Source: Flavobacteriaceae bacterium (GTDB taxonomy: Bacteria; Bacteroidota; Bacteroidia; Flavobacteriales; Flavobacteriaceae). From it: a DNA stretch of 64,000 nt. A model generated the notes under the pieces. It did not search any database and was not told where the DNA came from. It worked only from the letters and a program-made list of their open reading frames with translations. The DNA lies in contig PKEA01000098.1 in assembly GCA_002862805.1 (NCBI GenBank), positions 1 through 64,000 on the forward strand, in the 5' to 3' direction. Positions 24,885 to 33,527 of the stretch are shown in pieces; positions within the stretch are counted from its first letter, which is position 1; each line of letters opens with the position of its first letter. Both the position numbers and the translations under genes were made by a program.

Positions 24885-26092
24885 TGTTTATTTTTTAAAT
24901 ATTCAGTATATAATTGTTTATTAATTATAACGCCATTTTTCATCGTTACAATATATCCTTTTCTATCATATGTAGCATTGTCTTTTTTATCATAACCCGT
25001 ACTAAAGCCTACCCCAACAATAGATGGAGTTTTGTCACTATTTTTCCCATATAAAACAAATCCTTCAAACCCTATTATAGTCGCATTTGGATGGGCTAAT
25101 GAAATTCTTTTAGCTAAAGAAAATGTGTTTTCACCATCTTCCGTTGCTGAATTACATGAATTAAGCGTTAATGTAAATGCTAATTTTTTATTTTTTGCAT
25201 ATTTTTTATATGCAGGACTTAATCTTGACATCATTTCGTCAAAATCACTTGCATTCTCTGCGCTAGGGCCGTCCCAGTTTTCGTTATGATTATTTATATA
25301 ACCAATCCCTCCATGACCAAAAATTGAAAAAATACCATCTCCCACAGAATAATTTTCAGGCTTGTTAGCCTCGTCAAAGACATCATTAAAAGGCTTTTGT
25401 TTCTTATCAACTTTTGTTGAAGTAAAAACATTTACTGGAGGTTCATCAGCATTGTTTTTAGAGCTTGATTCTTTATTCCTATACGAATCAGACCAATGCC
25501 CCCCATTTTCATTCATGAACTTGCTCTTAAAGAAAGATTCAGCCTCCATACCGTCTGGGTCAATAAAAATTACAGGATTATCCAGTGCATAAGTATAAGG
25601 AGAAAATCGTCTTGAAGATTCAGCAAGCGGGTCAATGTTCATCCATCTACCTAAAGCAGGGTCATAATTCCTTGCACCGTAATCGTACATGTTAAGCCCT
25701 AACTCATCTTGCAGTTCTTTACCGTTGTATTTATACTTGTAGCTAGGTTCAACAACTAATGGCGGCATAAATCTTAGTTTAGTGCCTCCTGAAGAATTTT
25801 TTGAATATAGTAATACATCTGAATTATAATTTGTATGCTTTAATCCAAATGGATAATAATGATTTTCTTCTATTATTTTTATTTCATTAGTTGAAGGGTC
25901 AATACCATAACTTAATCTTATATTACCTAAATGATCTGTGTAGTTAAATACATAATCATAAGATCTTGTATAGCTTACAGAAGCAGGTCTACAAGTTATG
26001 CAAGTTACTTCAACAAGTGCAGCATTTACATAACCTTCTGCATGTGGGAAGAATTGTAATTCAGAATCCTTGTATTGAAAACCTCCACTCAT
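24881..26092 (-). CDS. 5'-truncated RHS protein tip with caspase/CHAT-like C-terminal toxin domain
   Basis: Residues 40-182 hold the RHS-associated core, including YTDHLGNIRLSY, ENHYYPFGL, YNGKELQDELGLNMYDYGAR, YDPALGRW and the terminal NPVIFIDPDGM. Residues 183-403 are a variable tip. The tip contains IFGHGG (His260) and, about 50 residues later, the strand-ending LTLNSCNSA (Cys313). This resembles the His/Cys dyad of caspase-fold proteases such as CHAT. ATG 26092 is the first start in this frame, but RHS homology continues upstream without a start, so the real N-terminus is lost. It probably is a displaced toxin tip of a larger RHS protein; expression is uncertain. Confidence 0.75.
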   Translation of the reverse strand: MSGGFQYKDSELQFFPHAEGYVNAALVEVTCITCRPASVSYTRSYDYVFNYTDHLGNIRLSYGIDPSTNEIKIIEENHYYPFGLKHTNYNSDVLLYSKNSSGGTKLRFMPPLVVEPSYKYKYNGKELQDELGLNMYDYGARNYDPALGRWMNIDPLAESSRRFSPYTYALDNPVIFIDPDGMEAESFFKSKFMNENGGHWSDSYRNKESSSKNNADEPPVNVFTSTKVDKKQKPFNDVFDEANKPENYSVGDGIFSIFGHGGIGYINNHNENWDGPSAENASDFDEMMSRLSPAYKKYAKNKKLAFTLTLNSCNSATEDGENTFSLAKRISLAHPNATIIGFEGFVLYGKNSDKTPSIVGVGFSTGYDKKDNATYDRKGYIVTMKNGVIINKQLYTEYLKNKQ

Positions 26093-26242
26093 ATAAGTTG
26101 TAATATTATCATCGGCACTTATAAAATCTTCAACATGTTTGGTTATTTTTTGTCCTGCTGAATTATAAAGGTAAGTGATTTTTCCATTTGTTCCAAACAG
26201 TATTTCTACAGGTAAGTTTAAGTGATTTATGTGAAGTTTAAA
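26093..26242 (-). pseudogene. Remnant of upstream RHS coding sequence
   Basis: In frame with the RHS ORF, the minus strand reads HLNLPVEILFG, then KITYLYNSAGQKITKHVEDF, typical RHS text of Bacteroidetes. There is no start codon and RHS similarity ends about 20-30 bp before the right direct repeat (26263). The full gene was therefore cut at the island edge. Confidence 0.75.
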
Positions 26243-26262
26243 AGCGCTAATAAACAGTAGTA

Positions 26263-26336
26263 AAATAAAAAAAGACCTTACATTGCTGTAAAGTCTTTTT
26301 GTGTATTAGCTCCCTCTCTTGGGCTCGAACCAAGGA
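26263..26336. repeat. Right 74-bp direct repeat overlapping intact tRNA-Asn, putative att site
   Basis: This sequence is identical to 21736-21809. Bases 26310-26336 are the 3' end of the intact tRNA-Asn gene; 26263-26309 hold its terminator. The island of about 4.5 kb lies between the two copies, on the 3' side of the tRNA. Confidence 0.9.
26270..26305 (-). terminator. Terminator after tRNA-Asn copy 1
   Basis: On the minus strand AAGACTTTAC pairs with GTAAGGTCTT (one G-U pair) around AGCAAT and ends in a T-run. It also lies inside the 74-bp direct repeat, so a second copy exists at the left end of the island. Confidence 0.85.
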
Positions 26337-26383
26337 CCCTCTGATTAACAGTCAGATGCTCTAACCAACTGAGCTAAGAAGGA
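26310..26383 (-). tRNA. tRNA-Asn (GTT), copy 1
   Basis: The 74-nt gene folds as a cloverleaf. The acceptor stem pairs TCCTTCT with AGAGGGA (one G-U), the anticodon loop is CTGTTAA with anticodon GTT, and the T-arm is CTTGG-TTCGAGC-CCAAG. The discriminator is G and CCA is not encoded. It is the integration target of the island on its 3' side. Confidence 0.95.
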
Positions 26384-26411
26384 ATAACCAATATTTTGCA
26401 TTTTGAGATAT

Positions 26412-26440
26412 AAAAAGCCACTTGAAAAGCGGCTTTTTTT
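26412..26440 (-). terminator. Hairpin between the two tRNA-Asn genes
   Basis: On the minus strand AAGCCGCTT pairs with AAGTGGCTT (one G-U) around TTC. The stem is perfect only when read on the minus strand, which matches the direction of the tRNAs. It may be a terminator or processing site. Confidence 0.7.
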
Positions 26441-26442
26441 AG

Positions 26443-26516
26443 CTCCCTCTCTTGGGCTCGAACCAAGGACCCTCTGATTAACAGTCAGATGCTCTAACCA
26501 ACTGAGCTAAGAAGGA
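26443..26516 (-). tRNA. tRNA-Asn (GTT), copy 2
   Basis: This gene is identical in sequence to copy 1 and is the promoter-proximal one. Same cloverleaf, anticodon GTT, no encoded CCA. The spacer between the copies is 59 bp. Confidence 0.95.
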
Positions 26517-26540
26517 AGGTGTGTTACCTTTAATGCGGTG

Positions 26541-26570
26541 CAAATATAAGCTGATAATTTATTTTTACAA
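26541..26570 (-). promoter_or_regulatory. Promoter of the tRNA-Asn genes
   Basis: On the minus strand TTG (plus 26568-26570) and TATATTTG (plus 26541-26548) are 19 nt apart, a full match to the flavobacterial consensus. The transcript should start about 20 nt before tRNA copy 2. Confidence 0.8.
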
Positions 26571-26588
26571 ACAAAAAGTAAAAAAATA

Positions 26589-27914
26589 TTAGAAAAATTT
26601 ATCTGCAACTAGTTGATAGATGTCTTTTCCGAAGGTTAAGGCCATTAAAGTCAGTAAGATAATCATTCCAAAAGTCTGTACTCTTTCTGCTGCTTTTATG
26701 CTTAATGTTTTCCCTGTAATCATTTCTACAATAGTAAATAATGCATGTCCACCATCTAAACCAGGTATTGGTAAAAGATTCATGAACGCTAAACCTATTG
26801 AGAATAGTGCTGTAAAGTTCCAGATAAATTCCCAGTTCCATGTGTCTGGTAATCGTCTTGCGATTCCAACTGGACTTTGAACTTGCTTGTATGCTTCTGT
26901 TTTTGGACTTAAAATTAATTTAAACTGTTTTACGTTGTAAGCTAGTAATTGCCATGATTCTTTAACTGCAGCAGGAATTGCTTCGCCAATGCTTAATTTA
27001 TTAATAACTTGATAATCATCTTTATTTATGCTGTTTTGAAAGAATCCTAATTTTCCGTCTTTATCGACAAGTGTTTTGATTTCAACAATTGCATTATTTC
27101 TGTTTACGTCTAATGAAACAGAATCATTTTTATGCTTAGATAATTCAGCTCCTAATTCATCAAAATATGTAATTTTAGTTCCATTAATTCCTACGATGTT
27201 ATCTCCTTTTTGTAATCCAGCTTTTTCAGCTAAGCTGTTTTTTGTAATAGAATCTATAGAAACATTAGTTAACCTTGCATGAACGAAATCTTTTCCTTCG
27301 GTAGAGATTATTTTTCCTTTTTGTTCATCAGTCAACGAAATATTTATTTTTTCTCCGTTTCTTTCTAGCTCAATTTTTTCACTTAAAAGAATATCAATAA
27401 TCAACCAATTAAATTTCGGTTGAAATTTTCCGTCAACTGAAATGATTTTATCTCCGTCTTTAAAACCTACACTTTTTCCAACTTCCCCAAAAGCCAATCC
27501 GTTTTTTTGAACTACTTCTGATGAAATATATTTTTGCCCTACTGTTGCAAACATTGTGGTGTAAATAAACCAAGCTAGTAATATATTTACAATAATTCCA
27601 CCAAGCATAATAATTAAACGTTGCCATGCTGGTTTAGAACGAAATTCCCAAGGCTGAGGTTCTGTGTTCATTTGATCGGTATCCATGCTTTCATCAATCA
27701 TCCCTGAAAGTTTCACATAACCACCTAAAGGTAACCATCCAATTCCCCATTCTGTTTCTCCTATTTTTTTCTTTATTAATGAAAACCCAGCATCCATAAA
27801 AAGATAGAATTTTTCAACTCTAACTTTAAACATTTTTGCGGTAATGTAGTGGCCAAATTCATGAAGAATAACTAATACTGAAAGTATAAATAATATTTGT
27901 GCTAATTGAATCAT
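26589..27914 (-). CDS. rseP: RIP metalloprotease RseP (site-2 protease)
   Basis: The 441-residue membrane protease cuts transmembrane segments of regulators such as anti-sigma factors. Visible are the zinc motif HEFGH near residue 19, a G-rich membrane segment, two PDZ-like regions (GDKIISVDGK and GDNIVGINGTK) and the second metal motif LLPIPGLDGGH near the end. The architecture is that of RseP/YluC with tandem PDZ. It stands in a minus-strand group between the M1 peptidase and the tRNA promoter. Confidence 0.95.
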   Translation of the reverse strand: MIQLAQILFILSVLVILHEFGHYITAKMFKVRVEKFYLFMDAGFSLIKKKIGETEWGIGWLPLGGYVKLSGMIDESMDTDQMNTEPQPWEFRSKPAWQRLIIMLGGIIVNILLAWFIYTTMFATVGQKYISSEVVQKNGLAFGEVGKSVGFKDGDKIISVDGKFQPKFNWLIIDILLSEKIELERNGEKINISLTDEQKGKIISTEGKDFVHARLTNVSIDSITKNSLAEKAGLQKGDNIVGINGTKITYFDELGAELSKHKNDSVSLDVNRNNAIVEIKTLVDKDGKLGFFQNSINKDDYQVINKLSIGEAIPAAVKESWQLLAYNVKQFKLILSPKTEAYKQVQSPVGIARRLPDTWNWEFIWNFTALFSIGLAFMNLLPIPGLDGGHALFTIVEMITGKTLSIKAAERVQTFGMIILLTLMALTFGKDIYQLVADKFF

Positions 27915-27939
27915 TTTATATGTCTGCTTTTATTTAAAA

Positions 27940-27972
27940 AGCAAAAGTAAGGTTTTCACCTTACTTTTTACT
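27940..27972 (-). terminator. Terminator of the M1 peptidase gene
   Basis: AAAAGTAAGG (27943-27952) pairs perfectly with CCTTACTTTT (27959-27968). It lies between the peptidase stop and the rseP start, so it separates their transcripts. Confidence 0.85.
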
Positions 27973-27989
27973 ATTATTTTATATAGGAA

Positions 27990-29921
27990 CTATTTTTTTA
28001 TAAAATTTTTATGAATTACCCCTTGGTTGGTTGTGATTTTTACGAAATGTACTCCGTTATTTAGTTGGCTAACAGAAAAGTCAGTTGTGTTCTTTGTGAG
28101 CGTTAATTGGCCTATTGCGTTGTAGAATTCTACTTCTTTTAATTCAATAGAGTTTGGTAGTTTTATGTGTAATTCGTTATCGCTAGGGTTAGGATAAAGT
28201 ACTACTGAGTTTTCTAATTCAAATTGTTCGTTTGATAAAGTTGCTGTATTGTTTCTTGAAATAATATCCTTATTTGGGTCAAATTCTACGTTTGTAACTT
28301 GAAAAGGAACGTTAACGATAAATTCTTGATTATTTGTTGTGTTGTCTAATATGAAATCTTGTGTTTGACCGCCAGAGCCAGATAAACGAACTGTAATTGG
28401 CATTTCAAAATAACTTACAGATGCATGAGATTGTGTTTGATTTACTAAAATTCGTGCTTGGCCCGCACCCCAATTTTGGCCTGTAATTGTATAAGTTGGG
28501 TAACCTTCATTATATACCCAATCATTAAAAAATTCTGTAAAATCTAATCCAGAAGCCATTTCTAAATGGTTCTGAAATTGAGGTGTTACAGCATATTGAT
28601 AGGCTAAAGCGGGATCAGCTAAGTAATTTTTTAAAGCTTGGAAAAAATTAGTATCTCCCATTTTATATCGAATCATGTTTGTTACCATAGACCCTTTGTT
28701 GTATGTTATTCTACTGCTAAAAATAGTGTTAATGTTTTGTATTTGGGCATCTGTTAGATATAGATTTCCACCAGTTTGAGATGTAATACTGTTTATTTTA
28801 CTGTTTTTCCAATTTACAAAAGAAGTTGCTCCGTCTAGGTTTTCTACAACTATACCCGCCATGTACTCTGTAATTCCTTCATTTAGCCAAATGTCTTTCC
28901 ATGTGCCACATGTAATTTGGTCTCCAAACCATTGATGTGCTAGTTCATGAGCAATTAAACTTCTAGACCAGCCTCCCATAAAAGAAACCGTTGTATGTTC
29001 CATTCCTCCTCCCCAGCCAAACTGAGCATGGCCATATTTTTCATTTCTAAAAGGATAATCTCCAATTAAACTTTCAAATAGATTCATGATGGTTGGTGTT
29101 ACCGCTAAACTTGCTTGAGTTGATGTTGCGGTTTCTGGGTAAATATAATTTACAATTGGAAAAAATGGGCTTGCTACGGTTCCAAGGCCAGCTTGTTGAT
29201 TATATATTTGATAGTTTGTAGATGCAATTGCTATCAAGTAGGCAGGAATTGGATATCCATGATGAAAATGAGTTGTTTTTGTTCCGTCTCCATTATCTAC
29301 TATCGATTGTTCTATTCCATTTGAAACACTAACATATGCAGATGGAGAAGTAATATAAACATCAATGCTTGCTATTTTATCACTCAAGTCTTGTTTGCAA
29401 GGCCACCAATCTCTTGCTCCATAAGGTTCCGAAAGTGTCCACATAACGGGTACTCCATTGTGGTATTCGTTTGCAGCAAAAGCGCTAAACCCGCTTTGAG
29501 GAGGAGCTCCAGAATATATTATTTTAACTGTTTGACTACTATTGGTTGTTAACGTAGCTGGAAGAGTAATAATAATTTCATTATTAACGCTTCTTGAGTA
29601 ACTTACTGGGATTGAGTTTATAGTAACACTACTAGCTGTTAGTTCATTAGCCATGTCAAATGTAACAGTATTCATATCTGTTAAGGCAGTAAATGTAGTT
29701 GTAACTTCTCCATTTATAAAATATACAGCAGGGTCAACAGTGAATCTTAATTCATGATAAGTCACATCATAATCTTGAGTATTTGTATTTGCTCTAAAGT
29801 TAATTGTTGAAGAAGCAGATTTCATTTCGGCTTCAATCATTCTATTGAAATCTTCATTTTCAGTTTGTGAATAACTAAATAAAGTACTGATTAACAATAG
29901 GTTTAAGAGTAGGTTTTTCAT
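27990..29921 (-). CDS. Secreted M1 family aminopeptidase with T9SS sorting domain
   Basis: The 643-residue protein has a signal peptide (LLLISTLFSYS), an M1-type N-terminal beta domain, the zinc motif HELAHQWFGD with the third ligand in WLNEGITEY, and a GGMEH version of the GxMEN exopeptidase motif. The C-terminal 75 residues (LYPNPSDNELHIKLPN ... GVHFVKITTNQG) are a type IX sorting domain. It should be a secreted or cell-surface zinc aminopeptidase that helps use peptides. The change of Asn to His in GxMEN is worth noting but occurs in this subgroup. Confidence 0.93.
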   Translation of the reverse strand: MKNLLLNLLLISTLFSYSQTENEDFNRMIEAEMKSASSTINFRANTNTQDYDVTYHELRFTVDPAVYFINGEVTTTFTALTDMNTVTFDMANELTASSVTINSIPVSYSRSVNNEIIITLPATLTTNSSQTVKIIYSGAPPQSGFSAFAANEYHNGVPVMWTLSEPYGARDWWPCKQDLSDKIASIDVYITSPSAYVSVSNGIEQSIVDNGDGTKTTHFHHGYPIPAYLIAIASTNYQIYNQQAGLGTVASPFFPIVNYIYPETATSTQASLAVTPTIMNLFESLIGDYPFRNEKYGHAQFGWGGGMEHTTVSFMGGWSRSLIAHELAHQWFGDQITCGTWKDIWLNEGITEYMAGIVVENLDGATSFVNWKNSKINSITSQTGGNLYLTDAQIQNINTIFSSRITYNKGSMVTNMIRYKMGDTNFFQALKNYLADPALAYQYAVTPQFQNHLEMASGLDFTEFFNDWVYNEGYPTYTITGQNWGAGQARILVNQTQSHASVSYFEMPITVRLSGSGGQTQDFILDNTTNNQEFIVNVPFQVTNVEFDPNKDIISRNNTATLSNEQFELENSVVLYPNPSDNELHIKLPNSIELKEVEFYNAIGQLTLTKNTTDFSVSQLNNGVHFVKITTNQGVIHKNFIKK

Positions 29922-29988
29922 TGGGTAAATAAATTTTAGCTAATGTAATAAAAATAAATTTATTTTTAAATTTTAGTTTTTCTAATCG

Positions 29989-30022
29989 TTGGCTGTAATA
30001 TTATACAAATTGTTTAAATTTG
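29989..30022 (+). promoter_or_regulatory. Promoter of serS
   Basis: TTG at 29989-29991 and TAAATTTG at 30015-30022 are 23 nt apart. The likely start leaves a leader of about 12 nt before the ATG at 30041, which supports that ATG over the upstream TTG in frame at 30020. Confidence 0.75.
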
Positions 30023-30040
30023 TTCCTTAAATTTTATATC

Positions 30041-31312
30041 ATGTTACAAATAGCTTACATTAGAGAAAACAAGGAAGATGTAATTAAACGTTTAGAAAAA
30101 AGAAACATGAACGCTCAAGGACAAGTTGAGTTAGTAATAAACTTAGATGAAAAAAGACGTTCGCTTCAAGCAGAATTAGATAATACACTTGCAGAATCTA
30201 ATAAGCTGTCCAAAGATATTGGTGCTATAATGAAAAGTGGAGAGAAAGCTAAAGCTGAAATTTTAAAAGAAAAATCAACTCAATTTAGGGAGAAAGGAAG
30301 AGAGTTGACAGATGCTTTAAATGAAGTTGCAGCCGAATTACAAGAGGAGTTGTATAAATTACCAAACTTGCCAGCTGATATTGTTCCTGAAGGAAAAACT
30401 CCAGAAGAAAATTTAAATGTTTATGAAGAAGGTGAAGTGCCTAAGTTGCACGAAGGAGCTCTACCTCATTGGGATTTAATTAAAAAATACGACATCATTG
30501 ATTTTGAATTAGGGACAAAAATTACTGCGCCTGGTTTTCCAGTTTATAAAGGGAAGGGTGCTAAATTGCAACGTGCTTTAATTTCTTATTTTTTGGATAA
30601 AAACACAGATGCTGGTTATACAGAAATGCAAGTGCCTCATTTAGTTAATGAAGCTTCAGCATATGGAACAGGACAATTACCAGATAAAGAAGGGCAAATG
30701 TATCATGATGCTAAAGATGATTTGTATTTAATCCCAACAGCCGAAGTTCCGGTAACGAATATTTTTAGAGATGTTCTTTTGCAAGAAAATGAATTACCAA
30801 TAATTTATACAGGTTATACACCATGTTTTAGAAGAGAAGCGGGTTCTTGGGGAGCACATGTTCGTGGTTTAAATCGTTTACACCAATTTGATAAAGTTGA
30901 AATTGTACGTGTTGAACATCCAGATAAGTCTTATGATGCTCTAGATGGAATGGTAGAGCATGTAAAGAAAATTTTACAGGAATTAAAGTTGCCATTTAGA
31001 ATTTTGCGTTTATGTGGAGGAGATATGGGCTTTACGTCTTCATTAACGTATGATTTTGAAGTATATTCTACAGCGCAAGATCGTTGGTTGGAAATCAGTT
31101 CGGTTTCAAATTTTGAAACTTTTCAAGCTAATAGATTGAAATTGCGTTTCAAAGATAAAGATGGTAAAAACCAATTGGCTCATACATTAAACGGTAGTTC
31201 ATTGGCTTTACCAAGAGTTTTAGCTGGAATTTTAGAAAATTATCAAACACCAGATGGAATTGTTATTCCAGAGGTATTACGTAAGTACACTGGTTTTGAT
31301 ATCATAAATTAA
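30041..31312 (+). CDS. serS: Seryl-tRNA synthetase
   Basis: The class II enzyme charges tRNA-Ser. From ATG 30041 it has 423 residues, the normal length. It has the N-terminal tRNA-binding coiled coil (about 25-105) and the class II motifs: motif 2 TPCFRREAGSWG and motif 3 near the C-terminus, LNGSSLALPRVLAGILENYQ. TAEVP of the active site is present. It is transcribed alone and ends at a strong hairpin. Confidence 0.97.
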   Translation: MLQIAYIRENKEDVIKRLEKRNMNAQGQVELVINLDEKRRSLQAELDNTLAESNKLSKDIGAIMKSGEKAKAEILKEKSTQFREKGRELTDALNEVAAELQEELYKLPNLPADIVPEGKTPEENLNVYEEGEVPKLHEGALPHWDLIKKYDIIDFELGTKITAPGFPVYKGKGAKLQRALISYFLDKNTDAGYTEMQVPHLVNEASAYGTGQLPDKEGQMYHDAKDDLYLIPTAEVPVTNIFRDVLLQENELPIIYTGYTPCFRREAGSWGAHVRGLNRLHQFDKVEIVRVEHPDKSYDALDGMVEHVKKILQELKLPFRILRLCGGDMGFTSSLTYDFEVYSTAQDRWLEISSVSNFETFQANRLKLRFKDKDGKNQLAHTLNGSSLALPRVLAGILENYQTPDGIVIPEVLRKYTGFDIIN

Positions 31313-31330
31313 TCACGCGCAAATAGCAAT

Positions 31331-31382
31331 AATGTACTAAATTGACACAAAATGTGTTACTTTAGTACATTGTTTGTTTTTA
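31331..31382 (+). terminator. Long palindromic terminator after serS
   Basis: An 18-position inverted repeat (one mismatch, one G-U) spans 31331-31371, with ends AATGTACTAAA and TTTAGTACATT. It is followed by a T-rich run to about 31380. The long near-symmetric stem could also be a regulatory site for the next gene (ATG 31389). Confidence 0.7.
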
Positions 31383-31388
31383 ATAAGT

Positions 31389-33164
31389 ATGAAATTTAAT
31401 CTCATTAAAATATTTTTTTTGTTTTCGTTTTTTGCTTTTGCTCAAAACGAACAATTGGCATTAGATTATTTTGAGAAAGGTGAATTTGAAAAGGCGGTTA
31501 CAATGCTTGAAAGTATTTCTAGTAAGCAACCTGCAAATACCTATTATTTTGAGCGATTAATAACGTGTTACCAACAGTTGCAACAGTATGAAAAAGCTGA
31601 AAATGCAATTGAGGATAGAAATAAAAAATACCGTCAGCCGGTTTTATATGTCGAGCTAGGCTATAATTTTCAATTGCAAAAAAACACTTCAAAAGCAGAA
31701 AAACAATACAATCTAGCTTTAGACGAAGTTAAAAAAGAGCCTAACTACGCTTATCAAATTGGAAACTCTTTTGAAAAAAAAGTGCTATTAGACTGGGCTT
31801 TAAAAGTATATGAAATTGCTCAAAAAGGTAATCCAAACTTAAATTTTGATTACCAAATTGCCTTAATTGAAGGACAAAAAGGAAATGTAGAAGGAATGAC
31901 TGATAAGTTATTGCAATTTTCATTTGAAAAACCAGACAATACAAGTTTAGTTCAAAATTATTTATCTCGTTTTATATCAGAAGATGCAAACGGAACCTTT
32001 ACAGCTTATTTAAAAAAAGCATTACTCACAAAAACACAAAAAACTCCAGATAATTATTGGAATCAGTTTTTGAGTTGGTTGTATGTTCAGCAAAAAGAAT
32101 TTGGAAAAGCATTTATTCAAGAAAGAGCAATATATAAACGTAATCCAGAAAGTTTTTACAATATTGTTGCGCTTGCTCAATTGGCAATTGGTGATAAGCA
32201 AAATGAAGATGCAGCTATTATTTTGCAATTTGTTTTAGAAAATACTCAAAATGTTGGTTTGCAAATGCAAGCACATCATTTTTTAATGCAAATGAAAATT
32301 GAATCTGTAAATCCTGCTGAATATGAAGTTATTCAAAACGAGTTAAATTTATTACTAAAAAAATATGGCATAAGTCCTTATAGCTTAAACTTGCAAGTTT
32401 TAACAGCTCACTTTGATGCTTTTTATAGAAAGCAACCTAAAGAAGCAATTCAATTATTAAATAATGCTTTAAAGTTGCCTTTAAATGCTAGAGAAGAAGC
32501 TCTTGTTAAAATGGAATTGGCGGATATTATGGTTTTTGACGAGAAATTCAATCAAGCGATACTGTATTATGCTCAAGTAGAAGAAAACTTAAAAAATGAT
32601 GAGTTAGCGCACGAAGCAAGTATGAAAATGGCTAAAGCAAATTACTATAAAAATGATTTTGATTGGACATTTCAACAAGTTAAAGTCTTGAAACAATCGT
32701 CAAGTTTATTAATTGCAAATGATGCTATTGCTTTGTTTTTGCTTATTTCAGATAATTCTCAAGACAGTACTCGAACTGCACTTACAGCATATGCTAAAGC
32801 TGATTTTCTTTTGTATCAAAAGAAAAAAGACGAAGCTTTAAATGGTTTTTTAAGTATTTTAGAAAAATTTAAAGGCGATAATATTGAAGATGAAGCGTTG
32901 TTGAAAGTTGGACAAATTCTTGAAGAGAAAAAAGATTATCTAAAGGCTTTAAAATATTATAAAAACATTATTGAAAACCATAAAGAAAGTGTTTTCATGG
33001 ACGAAGCTTTGTTTTATTCTGCGGAAATTTTCAATAAAAATTTAAACGATGCTGTACAAGCAAAACCTTTGTATGAAAAGGTGATTTTTGAACATCCAGA
33101 TAGTATATTTTACACAGAAGCACAATTACAATATAGAAAACTAAGAGGAGATAATTCCTTGTAA
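31389..33164 (+). CDS. Exported tetratricopeptide-repeat protein
   Basis: From ATG 31389 the protein has about 591 residues: a signal peptide (IKIFFLFSFFAFAQ) followed by helical repeats of the TPR type, with the clearest repeats near both ends (EQLALDYFEKGEFEKAVTML; DYLKALKYYKNIIENHK). Similar periplasmic TPR proteins are common in Bacteroidetes; the specific role is unknown. It is the first gene of a probable operon with the DUF4286 gene, rsmA and mgtE. Confidence 0.82.
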   Translation: MKFNLIKIFFLFSFFAFAQNEQLALDYFEKGEFEKAVTMLESISSKQPANTYYFERLITCYQQLQQYEKAENAIEDRNKKYRQPVLYVELGYNFQLQKNTSKAEKQYNLALDEVKKEPNYAYQIGNSFEKKVLLDWALKVYEIAQKGNPNLNFDYQIALIEGQKGNVEGMTDKLLQFSFEKPDNTSLVQNYLSRFISEDANGTFTAYLKKALLTKTQKTPDNYWNQFLSWLYVQQKEFGKAFIQERAIYKRNPESFYNIVALAQLAIGDKQNEDAAIILQFVLENTQNVGLQMQAHHFLMQMKIESVNPAEYEVIQNELNLLLKKYGISPYSLNLQVLTAHFDAFYRKQPKEAIQLLNNALKLPLNAREEALVKMELADIMVFDEKFNQAILYYAQVEENLKNDELAHEASMKMAKANYYKNDFDWTFQQVKVLKQSSSLLIANDAIALFLLISDNSQDSTRTALTAYAKADFLLYQKKKDEALNGFLSILEKFKGDNIEDEALLKVGQILEEKKDYLKALKYYKNIIENHKESVFMDEALFYSAEIFNKNLNDAVQAKPLYEKVIFEHPDSIFYTEAQLQYRKLRGDNSL

Positions 33165-33183
33165 TCAATTTAAAATATAAATA

Positions 33184-33510
33184 ATGATAATATATAATGT
33201 TACTATAAACATCGACGAAAGTATACATGAGAAATGGTTAGTATGGATGCAAGAAAAGCACATTAACGATGTTTTAAAAACCGGATTATTTACAAAAGCA
33301 AAATTAGTTAAGGTTTTAGTAGAAGAAGAAATGGGAGGAACAACCTATGCGGTTCAGTACTTTACAGATTCTAAAGAAAACCTTGAAAATTATTATAAAA
33401 ATCATGCACCAAGACTTAGAGAAGAAGGACTATCTTTGTTTGGAGATAAAATGTTAGCTTTTAGAACAGAATTGGAAGTTTTTAGCGAACATTTTCATTC
33501 AGATAATTAA
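33184..33510 (+). CDS. DUF4286 family protein
   Basis: This small cytosolic protein of 108 residues matches the Bacteroidetes DUF4286 family: N-terminal [19 protein letters not shown], the central [17 protein letters not shown] and a C-terminal RTELEVF. The fold is probably ferredoxin-like. No function is known. It usually sits beside rsmA, as here (17 bp gap). Confidence 0.85.
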   Translation: MIIYNVTINIDESIHEKWLVWMQEKHINDVLKTGLFTKAKLVKVLVEEEMGGTTYAVQYFTDSKENLENYYKNHAPRLREEGLSLFGDKMLAFRTELEVFSEHFHSDN

Positions 33511-33527
33511 TTTCAAAAAGACAAACA

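Noticed and set aside
26310-26516. The two tRNA-Asn copies as ends of the mobile element
   Set aside because: The spacer between them is only 59 bp with a hairpin and no coding sequence; a tandem gene pair under one promoter explains them. The 74-bp repeat pairs copy 1 with the distant remnant instead.
26599-26880. ORFs on both strands within rseP
   Set aside because: They lie in other frames of the well-supported rseP gene, with no start context or family features.
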